Source: Sphingomonas phyllosphaerae 5.2 (GTDB lineage Bacteria; Pseudomonadota; Alphaproteobacteria; Sphingomonadales; Sphingomonadaceae). Taken from it: DNA of 64,000 bases. Below, piece by piece: positions 44,342 to 53,037 of this stretch. Both the position numbers and the translations under genes were made by a program. The number at the start of each line of letters is the position of its first letter. Positions within the stretch are counted from its first letter, which is position 1. The notes under the pieces were generated by a model that was not told the origin of the DNA, made no database searches, and saw nothing but the letters and a program-made list of their open reading frames with translations. The stretch covers positions 2,080,501-2,144,500 of the forward strand of contig NZ_ATTI01000001.1 of the NCBI RefSeq assembly GCF_000419605.1, written 5' to 3'.

Positions 44342-45682
44342 CTATCGCACCTTCCGGTTCGCCGCCAGCGCGCGTTCGCGTGCCTCGCGGTGGCCGATCA
44401 GCTTGGCGGGATAGTCGTGCGGACGGCACCCGGCCGCGTCGGGATCGTGGATCGCATCGTCGGGCAAATGCGCGAGTTCGGGCACCCACTCGCGGATGTA
44501 ATCGGCGGCGTCGAACTTCTCCGATTGCGAGAGCGGCGCCATGATCCGGCCGAACATGTTCGCGTCGACGCCGGTGCCGGCGACCCACTGCCAGTTGACC
44601 GCGTTGTTGCCGTAGTCGGCGTCGATCAGGCAATCCCAGAACCAGCGCTCGCCCTCCCGCCAGTCGAGCAGCAGGTGCTTCACCAGGAACGAAGCGGTGA
44701 TCATGCGGACGCGGTTGTGCATCCAGCCGCTGTGCCAGAGCTGACGCATCCCGGCGTCGACGATCGGATAGCCGGTGCGGCCGCGCCGCCATGCACGCAG
44801 ATCGCGGCTCGCTTCCGCGTCGCTGCGCCACGGGAGCTTATCGTAGGCCGCGCGACCGTTTCGGTCAGCATAATCGGGCAACGCAAGCACGACACCGTCG
44901 GTGAAATCGCGCCACGCCAGTTCCTTGCGGAAGGTGACGTCATGCGGGTCGCTGGCATGCCAGACCGCACGCGGCGACACCTCTCCGAAATGAAGGTGCG
45001 GCGAAAGTCGTGAGGTGCCTTCCTCCGCAGGCATGTTGCGGCGATCGTCGTAGCCTTCGAGATCGAGCGCCGCGATCTTGTGGCGCGCCTCGTCCTCGCC
45101 GGGCGTCCAGTCGAACCGGCCCGACCAGTCGGGGGTGGTCGGGAGCAGCTGCCACCCGGCCAGTGCGTCACTATCCGGCCACTGCTCCGGCGCCGGGATC
45201 GCGTCGGGCACGGGCAACGGCCGTTCGGGCGGCAGATGTTCCTGCAGGCCTTTCCAGAACGCGGAATAGATGCGGAACTGCCCGCCCGATCCGGTCCTGA
45301 CCTGCTCGGGCGGCGCGAGGTGGTTCCCGTCATGCAGGCACAGCCGTTCGCCGAGCGCGTCCTCGGCCTTGCGCCACCACGGCTCGTAATGGCGGATGGC
45401 GTGGATCGCGTCGGCGCCGGTCCGCTCCATCAACCCGGTGAGAATCGCCACGGCATCGCCGCGGCGGAGGATCAGGCGACTGCCTTCTTGCTCCAGCGCC
45501 TTTCCGAGCGACGTCAGGCTGTGGTGCAGCCACCAGCGTTGCGCGCCGCCGATCCGCCAGTCGCCGGGAGCATCGTCGTCGAGGATGTAGACCGGGATCA
45601 CCGGCCCCTGATGCGCGGCGGCGGCGAGCGCGGGTTGATCGTGGAGGCGCAGGTCCTGCCTGAGCCAGAGCAAGGTCGTCAT
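44342..45682 (-). CDS. phrB: Deoxyribodipyrimidine photo-lyase
   Basis: 446 residues from the ATG at 45682 (MTTLLWLRQDLRLHDQPAL). The N-terminal alpha/beta antenna domain covers about 1-130. The FAD-binding domain has RLSPHLHFGEVSP (about 233), WRDFTDGVVLALPDY, TGYPIVDAGMRQLWHSGWMHNR (split by the usual loop), and DADYGNNAVNWQWVAGTG (about 360). Class I CPD photolyase repairing UV dimers with blue light. The start lies 8 bp after the HDAC gene stop. Confidence 0.95.
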   Translation of the reverse strand: MTTLLWLRQDLRLHDQPALAAAAHQGPVIPVYILDDDAPGDWRIGGAQRWWLHHSLTSLGKALEQEGSRLILRRGDAVAILTGLMERTGADAIHAIRHYEPWWRKAEDALGERLCLHDGNHLAPPEQVRTGSGGQFRIYSAFWKGLQEHLPPERPLPVPDAIPAPEQWPDSDALAGWQLLPTTPDWSGRFDWTPGEDEARHKIAALDLEGYDDRRNMPAEEGTSRLSPHLHFGEVSPRAVWHASDPHDVTFRKELAWRDFTDGVVLALPDYADRNGRAAYDKLPWRSDAEASRDLRAWRRGRTGYPIVDAGMRQLWHSGWMHNRVRMITASFLVKHLLLDWREGERWFWDCLIDADYGNNAVNWQWVAGTGVDANMFGRIMAPLSQSEKFDAADYIREWVPELAHLPDDAIHDPDAAGCRPHDYPAKLIGHREARERALAANRKVR

Positions 45683-45690
45683 CGCGCTCG

Positions 45691-46611
45691 CTACGAACGA
45701 TCCGCCCCCACGGTTCCCGCAAACGCCTGCGCCAGCGTGTCGATGACGCGGACGTGGCGCGCGGCGATCGCCATCACATCGTCGCCGTACCCGCCGCCGA
45801 CGGTGCTGGCGAGCGGGATGCCGGCGTCGATCGCGAGCCGCGCGACAAGGCGGTCGCGGCGATCGAGCCCGTCTTGCGTCAGGGCGAGCCGACCCAGCCG
45901 GTCGCCTTCGAACGGATCGACCCCGCCCTGGTAGAGGATCAGCGTCGGCTGCCATTCGGCGACGAACGGCGCGAGCGTTTCCTCCAGCACGGTAAGATAG
46001 GCATCGTCGCCGATCCCGTCGGCGAGCGGGACGTCGAGCGTCGAACGCGCCTTGCGGACCGGGAAGTTCTTTTCGGCGTGGATCGAGTAGCTCGCGATCT
46101 GCGGGTGGCCGGCGGTCAGCGCAGCGGTGCCGTCGCCCTGGTGGACATCGACGTCGACGATCATGACCCGCGACGTCGTCCCCTCGTCCACCAGCCGCAG
46201 TGCGGCGACGGCGAGGTCGTTGAACACGCAATAGCCCGCCCCGGTATCGGCGAGCGCGTGGTGGCTGCCGCCGGCGGTGTTGGCGGCGAAACCGTGTTCA
46301 AGCGCGAGCCGCGCAGCGAGATACGTGCCGCCCGGCACCAGCTGCGCCCGGCGTGCGACGATCGGGGTCACGGGGAAGCCGATGCGGCGTTCCTTGCCGG
46401 GCGGCACCTGCGCAGACAGCACTTCCGCGACGTAATCGGGATCGTGCGCCGCCTCCAGCCACTCGCGCGGCATCGGCTCGGGCGCGAACCATGTCGCGCG
46501 CGGCCCCCAATCGCGCAGCAGGTCGCGGATCGCACCGTTCTTGCCCCAGCGATAGGTGCTGCGCGCGGGCGCCTCGGTGACGTAATCGGGATGGTGTACG
46601 ATGGCGATCAT
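45691..46611 (-). CDS. Histone deacetylase-family (acetoin utilisation/acetylpolyamine amidohydrolase-like) protein
   Basis: 306 residues from the ATG at 46611 (MIAIVHHPDYVTE). Zinc-hydrolase motifs: GGSHHALADTGAGYCVFNDL (His-His pair, about 135), DVDVHQGDGT (Asp and His ligands, about 172) and YQGGVDPFEGD (Asp ligand, about 248). Family members deacetylate lysine, acetylpolyamines or other amides; the bacterial substrate is unknown. Upstream gene of a three-gene unit with phrB and cfa. Divergent from the esterase gene with 44 bp between starts. Confidence 0.92.
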   Translation of the reverse strand: MIAIVHHPDYVTEAPARSTYRWGKNGAIRDLLRDWGPRATWFAPEPMPREWLEAAHDPDYVAEVLSAQVPPGKERRIGFPVTPIVARRAQLVPGGTYLAARLALEHGFAANTAGGSHHALADTGAGYCVFNDLAVAALRLVDEGTTSRVMIVDVDVHQGDGTAALTAGHPQIASYSIHAEKNFPVRKARSTLDVPLADGIGDDAYLTVLEETLAPFVAEWQPTLILYQGGVDPFEGDRLGRLALTQDGLDRRDRLVARLAIDAGIPLASTVGGGYGDDVMAIAARHVRVIDTLAQAFAGTVGADRS

Positions 46612-46655
46612 CCCCTTAAGATAGGAGCCCCGCCGCGTGCGCGCAGGAGTGCCGA

Positions 46656-47648
46656 ATGACGAACGCAACGACCGACACCACGCCCTTCGTCCGCCCGGAC
46701 GTGCGCGCGTTCCTCGGTTATCTCAATGCGATGCCCGGCCCGCGAACGCATGAAATGTCGCCGGCCGACGCGCGCGCGGCAATGCGCGCGATGTGCGACG
46801 TCGCCGATCCGCCGCGCGGCGAACTGGCGGTGGTGCGCGACTTGGCGATCCCCGGGCCGGCCGGTACGATCCCGGCGCGGCTGTTCGATGCACGCGAGAC
46901 CCGCGTTCCGGGACCGGTGGTGGTGTTCTTCCATGGCGGCGGATGGGTGGTCGGCGACCTCGACAGTCACGCCAGCTTCACCGCCGAGATGGCGCGGCAA
47001 CTGGACCTGCCGGTGCTCTCCGTCGATTATCGGCTCGCCCCGGAAGCCCCCTTCCCGGCCGCGGTCGACGATGCCGAGGCAGCGGCACGGTGGGTAGCGG
47101 ACAGCCCGGCGACGCTCGGACGTGCGGTCACCTCGTTGGTGCTGAGCGGCGACAGCGCCGGCGGCAACCTTGCGATCGCGGTCGCCGTCGCGTTGCGCGA
47201 CGCGCCCGCCGCCGCGCCGGTGATCGTGCAGGCGCCGATCTATCCCGCCACCGACGCGACCCGCGCCTATCCGTCGTTCGACGCCTTTTCCGCCGATTAC
47301 CTGCTGACGCACGAGGCGATGGGATGGTTCGGGGGGCATTACCGCCCCGACGCGAACGATCCGCGCTTCTCGCCATTGCTGGGCGAGATGGCGGGATTGC
47401 CGCCCGCGGTGATCGTGGCGGCGGGGCTGGATCCGCTGCGCGACCAGGCGCGCGCCTATGCCGCCGCGCTCGTGCTTGCCGGCGTGCCGGTGTCGTATCA
47501 GGAGGCGGCCGGCAACATCCACGGCTTCGTCACGCTGCGGCGCGCGATCCCGTCGAGCCAGGGTGATGTCGCCGCCTATCTGACGGCGGTGAAGGCGGCT
47601 GTCGCTGGCGCGGAGGGCGCGCGCGTGATGGCGCAGGCGGCGGGTTGA
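46656..47648 (+). CDS. Alpha/beta hydrolase, HSL-type esterase/lipase
   Basis: 330 residues. HSL-family oxyanion motif FFHGGGWVVGDLDSH (about 87), nucleophile elbow SGDSAGGN (about 163), catalytic Asp in AGLDPLRDQ (about 255) and His in NIHGFVTL (about 287). Cytoplasmic carboxylesterase likely acting on short acyl esters. No signal peptide. Confidence 0.9.
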   Translation: MTNATTDTTPFVRPDVRAFLGYLNAMPGPRTHEMSPADARAAMRAMCDVADPPRGELAVVRDLAIPGPAGTIPARLFDARETRVPGPVVVFFHGGGWVVGDLDSHASFTAEMARQLDLPVLSVDYRLAPEAPFPAAVDDAEAAARWVADSPATLGRAVTSLVLSGDSAGGNLAIAVAVALRDAPAAAPVIVQAPIYPATDATRAYPSFDAFSADYLLTHEAMGWFGGHYRPDANDPRFSPLLGEMAGLPPAVIVAAGLDPLRDQARAYAAALVLAGVPVSYQEAAGNIHGFVTLRRAIPSSQGDVAAYLTAVKAAVAGAEGARVMAQAAG

Positions 47649-47679
47649 AGCCGGCGCGCGTGCGGCCTATCGGACGGGC

Positions 47680-48177
47680 ATGACTGCGCCAGACATGTTG
47701 CCCTATCGCCCCTGCGCGGGCGTGATGCTCCTCAACCGCCACGGCCAGGTGTTCGTCGGACAGCGGCTGGATAACGTACTGGAAGCGTGGCAGATGCCGC
47801 AGGGCGGGATCGATCCCGGCGAGGATGCGCAGGCCGCCGCGATCCGCGAATTGTGGGAGGAAACCGGCGTCACGGAGGACAAGGTGACGCTGATCGCCGC
47901 GGCGCCGGACGAGCTGTTCTACGACCTGCCACCCGAGATGATCGGCAAGGTGTGGAAGGGCAAGTATCGCGGGCAGCGGCAGCGCTGGTTCCTGTTCCGT
48001 TTCGACGGCGAGGACAGCGACATTCGCATCGACACGCCGCATCCGGAGTTCCGCGCATGGCGCTGGGCGGCGCCAACCGACCTGCCGCACCTGATCGTGC
48101 CGTTCAAGGCGCAGCTTTATCGCGACGTGCTCGCGGCGTTCGCCCCGCACCTGCCGCGCGGCGACAGCGCAGCCTGA
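47680..48177 (+). CDS. rppH: RNA pyrophosphohydrolase
   Basis: 165 residues. Nudix box QMPQGGIDPGED then AAIRELWEETGV (about 38-64) with the RppH-specific WQMPQGGIDPGE and RGQRQRWFLFRFDGED. Removes pyrophosphate from 5'-triphosphorylated RNA to start mRNA decay. Length and start are typical of alphaproteobacterial RppH. Confidence 0.95.
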   Translation: MTAPDMLPYRPCAGVMLLNRHGQVFVGQRLDNVLEAWQMPQGGIDPGEDAQAAAIRELWEETGVTEDKVTLIAAAPDELFYDLPPEMIGKVWKGKYRGQRQRWFLFRFDGEDSDIRIDTPHPEFRAWRWAAPTDLPHLIVPFKAQLYRDVLAAFAPHLPRGDSAA

Positions 48178-48193
48178 CGCGAGCGCCACGCGC

Positions 48194-49252
48194 ATGTTGA
48201 CGACGTTGCTCGGCACGATCGGCCTTGCCGCGCTGCCGGATCCGGCGCTGGCGCAGGCGACGCCGCGCCCGCCGCGGGTGCGGCGCGTGCGGCGTGCGAC
48301 GACGCTGACGCGGCCGGAGCCGGAGGTCGACCCGGTCCTCATCGATGCAGCCCCGCCGACGGTGCCGGAGGCGGTGCTGGGCGACGTTGGCGTGACGCTG
48401 GGCAAGATCCCCGGACCCGAGATTCCGCCCGAGATCCGCGCGATGCTGGAAGCCGCGATACAGGCGAACGACGAAAGCGGCGTCGACACGCTCGTCAAAT
48501 ATGCCCGCAACGGCGATCCGGGATCGCGCGACCTGGTGCTGCGCCGCGCGACCGAGTGGAAGGATGCGCGATCGCGTGCCCGCAACGAGCGCGTGCGACA
48601 GGCGAGCGCCTTCCAGCTTTGGAGCGGGCGCGTGGAAGCCGGCGGCTTCATCTCGACCGGCAATTCCGATGTCACCGGGTTGACGGGCGTTGCCGACCTG
48701 ACGCGCGAGGGATTGCGCTGGCGCCACCGCGTCATGGCGCAGGCCGATTTCCAGCGCACCGCCGGGGTGACGAGCCGCGAACGCTATGTCGCGGCGTACC
48801 AGCCGAACTACAAGATCAACGACCGCGGCTATATCTACGGCAACGGCCAGTACGAATCGGATCGCTTCCTCGGCTATTTCAGCCGTTATTCGGCATCGGT
48901 CGGTGCCGGTTACAGCGTGATCCGGCGCAACGGCCTGACGCTCGACCTGGAGGTCGGGCCGGCGTTTCGGCAAACCGACTATACCGACCGGACGATGCAG
49001 GGGAGCCTGGCGGCGCGCGGCAGCGTGGAGCTGAACTGGACGCTGCTGAGCGGGCTGGTGGTGACGCAGAGCGCGTCAGGGTATTGGGAACGCTACAACA
49101 GCACGGTTCGCAGCGTGTCCGCGATCGAGGCAAAGCTGCTGGGACCATTGTCGGCGCGGCTGTCCTACACGCTGCAATATGAAAGCGAGCCGCCCGACGG
49201 GCGCGTGACGACCGACACCACCAGCCGCGCGGCGTTGGTCTATACGTTCTGA
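48194..49252 (+). CDS. DUF481 family outer-membrane protein
   Basis: 352 residues. Short signal peptide ending ALAQA, then a Pro/Arg-rich stretch and a helical region (about 75-140), followed by a DUF481 beta-barrel (about 150-352; GFISTGNSDVTGLTGVADL at its start) ending in aromatic VYTF as outer-membrane barrels do. Related to YdiY-type salt-inducible proteins; role unknown. It starts 16 bp after rppH. Confidence 0.85.
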   Translation: MLTTLLGTIGLAALPDPALAQATPRPPRVRRVRRATTLTRPEPEVDPVLIDAAPPTVPEAVLGDVGVTLGKIPGPEIPPEIRAMLEAAIQANDESGVDTLVKYARNGDPGSRDLVLRRATEWKDARSRARNERVRQASAFQLWSGRVEAGGFISTGNSDVTGLTGVADLTREGLRWRHRVMAQADFQRTAGVTSRERYVAAYQPNYKINDRGYIYGNGQYESDRFLGYFSRYSASVGAGYSVIRRNGLTLDLEVGPAFRQTDYTDRTMQGSLAARGSVELNWTLLSGLVVTQSASGYWERYNSTVRSVSAIEAKLLGPLSARLSYTLQYESEPPDGRVTTDTTSRAALVYTF

Positions 49253-49275
49253 CCACGCCCGGTTAGTAGCGGTGG

Positions 49276-50478
49276 ATGGAGAGACTGACGAACAGGGAGC
49301 GTGCCGCGATCGAGCGGCTCGACGCCGGCGCGATGCTGGCACGGGTCGAGCAGTGGGCGGCGATCAACAGCGGGACGCGCAACCTGGCCGGGTGCGCTGC
49401 GATGGCAAACGCGCTGAGCGAGGCGTTCGGCGTGCTGCCGGGAACGTTGCGGCTTCTCGAGCCGACGCCGGCGCAGGCGGTCACCCCGGACGGGCGCGTC
49501 GACGCGCTGGCGCACGGCCGGCACCTGCACCTGAGCGTGCGGCCGCAGGCGGCGGTGCGGATCCTGCTGACCGGGCATATGGACACCGTCTATCCCGTCG
49601 ATCATCCCTTCCAGACGCTGACGTGGCGCGAGGCCGGCGTGCTGGGCGGGCCGGGCGTGGCGGACATGAAGGGCGGCCTGTCGCTGCTGCTGGAAGCGTT
49701 GCTGGCGATCGAGGCGACGGCGCCGGCGATCGGCTATGACGTGGTCATCAATTCCGACGAGGAGACCGGGTCGCTGTCGTCCGCCGCGCTGCTGGCGGAG
49801 GTGGCGCGCGGCAAGACGGCGGCGCTGACCTACGAACCGGCGCTGCCCGACGGGACGCTGGCAGGCGCGCGCGGCGGCACCGGCAATTTCTCGATCGTGG
49901 TGCATGGTCGCGCGGCGCACGCCGGGCGCAACCCCGAGGACGGCCGCAACGCCGTCGTCGCGGCCGGCGCGCTGGCGGTGCGGCTGCACGCGGAGCGTTC
50001 GCCACGGCTGGCGGTGAACCCGGCGCGCGTCGACGGCGGCGGGCCGAACAACGTCGTGCCCGACCTGGCGGTGCTGCGCGTCAACTTTCGTCCCGCCGAC
50101 GGCGGCGAAATCGCGCGCGCCACGGCGGCGATCGATGCGGCTGTAGCCGCGGCAGCGGCGGCGTACGACGTGACGATCGAGGTCCATGGCGGGTTCAACC
50201 GCCCGCCCAAGCCGATCGACGCGGGCGCGGCGCGGCTGTTCGAGCTGGTGCGCGCGACCGGCGGCGACCTGGGCCAGCCGATCGCATGGCGCGACACCGG
50301 CGGCGTGTGCGACGGCAACAACATCGCGGCGTGCGGTGTGCCGGTGGTGGATACGATGGGCGCCCGTGGCGGCGCGATCCACTCGGCGGATGAATTCCTG
50401 ATCGTCGACAGCCTTGCCGAGCGGGCGGCGCTGTCGGCGGTCACGATGTTGCGGATCGCAGACGGAGCAATGGCATGA
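49276..50478 (+). CDS. M20 family hydrolase, carboxypeptidase G2-like, in the arginine succinyltransferase operon
   Basis: 400 residues. The full set of M20 metal/catalytic residues is present: LLTGHMDTVYPVD (His and Asp, about 102), GVADMKGGL (bridging Asp, about 137), INSDEETGS (Glu pair, about 162), YEPALPDG (Glu, about 190) and AIHSADEF (His, about 370). A dimerisation domain with GTGNFSIVVHGRAAHAGRNP follows carboxypeptidase G2, which splits N-acyl-glutamates. It overlaps astA by 4 bp. I infer that it may remove succinate from N-succinylglutamate (AstE role); hydrolysis of another N-acyl amino acid is possible. Confidence 0.85.
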   Translation: MERLTNRERAAIERLDAGAMLARVEQWAAINSGTRNLAGCAAMANALSEAFGVLPGTLRLLEPTPAQAVTPDGRVDALAHGRHLHLSVRPQAAVRILLTGHMDTVYPVDHPFQTLTWREAGVLGGPGVADMKGGLSLLLEALLAIEATAPAIGYDVVINSDEETGSLSSAALLAEVARGKTAALTYEPALPDGTLAGARGGTGNFSIVVHGRAAHAGRNPEDGRNAVVAAGALAVRLHAERSPRLAVNPARVDGGGPNNVVPDLAVLRVNFRPADGGEIARATAAIDAAVAAAAAAYDVTIEVHGGFNRPPKPIDAGAARLFELVRATGGDLGQPIAWRDTGGVCDGNNIAACGVPVVDTMGARGGAIHSADEFLIVDSLAERAALSAVTMLRIADGAMA

Positions 50479-51491
50479 CGTTCGTGATCCGCGCCGCCGA
50501 CACCGGCGACATGGCGCACCTTTACGAAATGGCGAAGCTGACCGGGGGCGGCTTCACGAACCTGCCGCCGGACCGTGCCGCGCTGACCACGAAACTGGAG
50601 CGGAGCGCAACCGCGTTCGGGCACGACGATACCGCGCTGGCCGACGAGCTGTTCGTGCTGATGCTGGAGAACAGCGCGACGCGCGAGGTGCGCGGCACCT
50701 GCCAGCTGTTCACGCATGTCGGTCAGAAGCATCCCTTCTACAGCTATCGCATCGGCACGCTGACGCAGTACAGCCGCGAGCTGGGGCGGACGTTTCGCGC
50801 CGAGATGCTGTCGCTGACCACCGACCTGGAGGGCGCGAGCGAGGTCGGCGGGCTGTTCCTGCATCCCGGCGAGCGCGCCGGCGGCCTCGGGCTACTGCTG
50901 GCGCGGAGCCGCTATCTCTTCATCCGCGCGCACCGCCCGCGCTTCGCCGACCGGACGCTGGCGGAGCTGCGCGGCGTGATCGACGAAGCGGGCGGATCGC
51001 CGTTCTGGGACGGGCTGGCCGGGCGCTTCTTCGGAATGGGGTTCCAGGAGGCGGACGAGTTCAACGCCGTCAACGGCCACCAGTTCATCGCCGATCTGAT
51101 GCCCAAGCACCCGATCTATACCGCGATGCTCAGCGACCACGCGCGCGCCGCGATCGGCCTGCCGCACCCGTCCGGCCGCGCGGCGATGCGGATGCTGGAG
51201 AACGAAGGGTTCGCATTCGAGAAGTACGTCGACATCTTCGACGGCGGGCCAACGATGACGGTGCGCACCGATCAGATCCGCACCGTGCGCGATGCGCAGG
51301 ACGCGACCGTGACCGCGATCGGTGACGGCGGCACGACCGAGGCGCTGGTCGCGACCGGGCGGCTCGCCGAATTCCGCTGCGCCTATGCCCGGATCGGGCC
51401 GTCCGACGGGGGCGTGATGCTGGACGCCGCCGGCGCGGCCGCGCTAGGCATCGCGGCGGGCGCGCGGGTGAGCTGGATCGGACGGATATGA
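50475..51491 (+). CDS. astA: Arginine N-succinyltransferase
   Basis: 338 residues, AstA-family size. N-terminal MTFVIRAADTGDMAHLYEMA, SYRIGTLTQYSRELGR (about 86), EVGGLFLHPGERAGGLGLLL (about 118) and FWDGLAGRFFGM are typical of the GNAT-like AstA/AruF fold. Transfers succinate from succinyl-CoA to arginine, first step of the AST pathway. ATGA overlap with the M20 gene and with astB. Confidence 0.95.
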   Translation: MTFVIRAADTGDMAHLYEMAKLTGGGFTNLPPDRAALTTKLERSATAFGHDDTALADELFVLMLENSATREVRGTCQLFTHVGQKHPFYSYRIGTLTQYSRELGRTFRAEMLSLTTDLEGASEVGGLFLHPGERAGGLGLLLARSRYLFIRAHRPRFADRTLAELRGVIDEAGGSPFWDGLAGRFFGMGFQEADEFNAVNGHQFIADLMPKHPIYTAMLSDHARAAIGLPHPSGRAAMRMLENEGFAFEKYVDIFDGGPTMTVRTDQIRTVRDAQDATVTAIGDGGTTEALVATGRLAEFRCAYARIGPSDGGVMLDAAGAAALGIAAGARVSWIGRI

Positions 51492-52741
51492 TGCGCGAGA
51501 TCAACTTCGACGGGATCATCGGCCCGAGCCATAATTACGCCGGGCTCAGCCCCGGCAACCTCGCGGCGACCGCCAACGCCGGCGCGGTCGCGCATCCGCG
51601 TGCAGCAGCGTTGCAGGGCGTCGCCAAGATGCGCGCCAATCTCGCACTGGGTCTGGCGCAAGGCGTGCTGATCCCACCGCCGCGCCCCGACCATGACTGG
51701 CTGGCACGGCTGGCGACGGACTACGACGCGGCGCCCGCGCACCTTAAGGCGCAGGCGCTGTCGGCGTCGTCGATGTGGGCGGCAAATGCCGCGACGGTGT
51801 CGCCTGCCCCCGATACCGGCGACGGGCGCTGCCATCTGACGGTCGCCAATCTGGTGACGATGCCGCATCGCAGCCACGAATGGCAGGCGACGCTGGCGCA
51901 ATTGCGGGTGGCGTTCGGGAACGAGCGGCATTTCGCCGTACGCGCGCCGGTGCCGGCGCCGTTCGGCGACGAGGGTGCAGCGAACCACATGCGGCTGTGC
52001 GCGGCGCATGACGCGCCGGGAGTCGAGGTGTTCGTCTATGGCGTGAGCGGTGGCCCCTTCCCCGCGCGCCAGCATGTGGAGGCGAGCCGTGCGGTCGCGC
52101 GCGCGCACGGACTGGACCCGGCACGGACGCTGTTCGTCCAGCAATCGACCGCGGCGATCGCGGCGGGCGCATTCCACAACGACGTGGTCGCGGTCGCCAA
52201 CGAGCGCGTGCTGCTGACCCACGAACAGGCCTTCGAGGACCGCGACGGCTTCTACGCCGACCTCCGTCGATTGCTGCCCGAGGTCGAGATCGTCGAGGTG
52301 CCGGCCAGCGAAGTGAGCCTTGAGGATGCGATTGGATCGTATCTGTTCAACGCACAATTGGTGACCCCGCCGGACGGGCAGCCGACGTTGATCGTGCCCG
52401 GGGAGGCGCGCGCCAACGCACGCGTCCGGGCGTGGATCGAGGCGCATCTCGCCGGCAACGGGCCGATCCGCCGTGTCGAGGTGGTCGACGTGCGCGAGTC
52501 GATGGCCAATGGCGGCGGGCCGGCGTGCTTGCGGCTGCGCGTGGCGTGCGACCCCGCGACGATCGACCCGCGCTTCCTGGTCGACGATGCGCGGCTGGAC
52601 ATGATCGCGGCGGTGATCGAGCGGCATTGGCCCGAGGCGATCGGGCCGGATGCGATCGGCGACGCGGCGTTGCTGGCGCGGATCGCGACCGCACGCGCGG
52701 CGTTGATCGAAGCGTTGGGACTGACGGAGTTGCAGGGATGA
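51488..52741 (+). CDS. astB: N-succinylarginine dihydrolase
   Basis: 417 residues. AstB signature start REINFDGIIGPSHNYAGLS, GAAEHR-type guanidino-binding region, and catalytic Cys late in the protein (NGGGPACLRLRV, about 363) of the amidinotransferase superfamily. Converts N2-succinylarginine to N2-succinylornithine, CO2 and ammonia. Third gene of the operon; overlaps both neighbours by 4 bp. Confidence 0.95.
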   Translation: MMREINFDGIIGPSHNYAGLSPGNLAATANAGAVAHPRAAALQGVAKMRANLALGLAQGVLIPPPRPDHDWLARLATDYDAAPAHLKAQALSASSMWAANAATVSPAPDTGDGRCHLTVANLVTMPHRSHEWQATLAQLRVAFGNERHFAVRAPVPAPFGDEGAANHMRLCAAHDAPGVEVFVYGVSGGPFPARQHVEASRAVARAHGLDPARTLFVQQSTAAIAAGAFHNDVVAVANERVLLTHEQAFEDRDGFYADLRRLLPEVEIVEVPASEVSLEDAIGSYLFNAQLVTPPDGQPTLIVPGEARANARVRAWIEAHLAGNGPIRRVEVVDVRESMANGGGPACLRLRVACDPATIDPRFLVDDARLDMIAAVIERHWPEAIGPDAIGDAALLARIATARAALIEALGLTELQG

Positions 52742-52992
52742 AAGCGCGGCTGATGCGATGGTGGCGCGGCTTCGCGCGGCTGTTCGTCGTCAAGACGAAG
52801 TTCGAAGCCTTCATGCTGATCTACGCGATCGCGACCGGCGCGGTGGAGCGTGGGCTGACCTATACGCATCGCTTTCCCGGCACCGGTGGGTGGATCATGT
52901 TCGCGGCCTGCACGATCGTGGTGTTCATGGCGGGCGGCAAGATTCTCGATGGTGTCGAGCGGGATGCGATGGAGCGCAATCATCCCTATTGA
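52738..52992 (+). CDS. Small two-helix membrane protein at the end of the ast operon
   Basis: 84 residues. Basic N-terminus (MKARLMRWWRGFARLF), a hydrophobic segment FEAFMLIYAIATGAVERG, then a second segment GGWIMFAACTIVVFMAGG and an acidic C-terminal tail. ATGA overlap with astB shows it is translated with the operon. No known domain. It could help membrane localisation or be unrelated to arginine use. Confidence 0.78.
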   Translation: MKARLMRWWRGFARLFVVKTKFEAFMLIYAIATGAVERGLTYTHRFPGTGGWIMFAACTIVVFMAGGKILDGVERDAMERNHPY

Positions 52993-53008
52993 TATGATGT
53001 AACATGGC
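52991..53008 (+). promoter_or_regulatory. Zur-box-like palindrome upstream of the TonB receptor
   Basis: GATATGATGTAACATGGC matches the zinc-repressor motif GATATGTTATAACATATC of alphaproteobacteria at 14 of 18 positions, with the ATG...TAACAT core. It covers the stop codon of the previous gene and lies 30 bp before the receptor's ATG, a good place for repression. Confidence 0.5.
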
Positions 53009-53037
53009 GCTATGGAATGCTCGCAAAGGAGTTCTCC

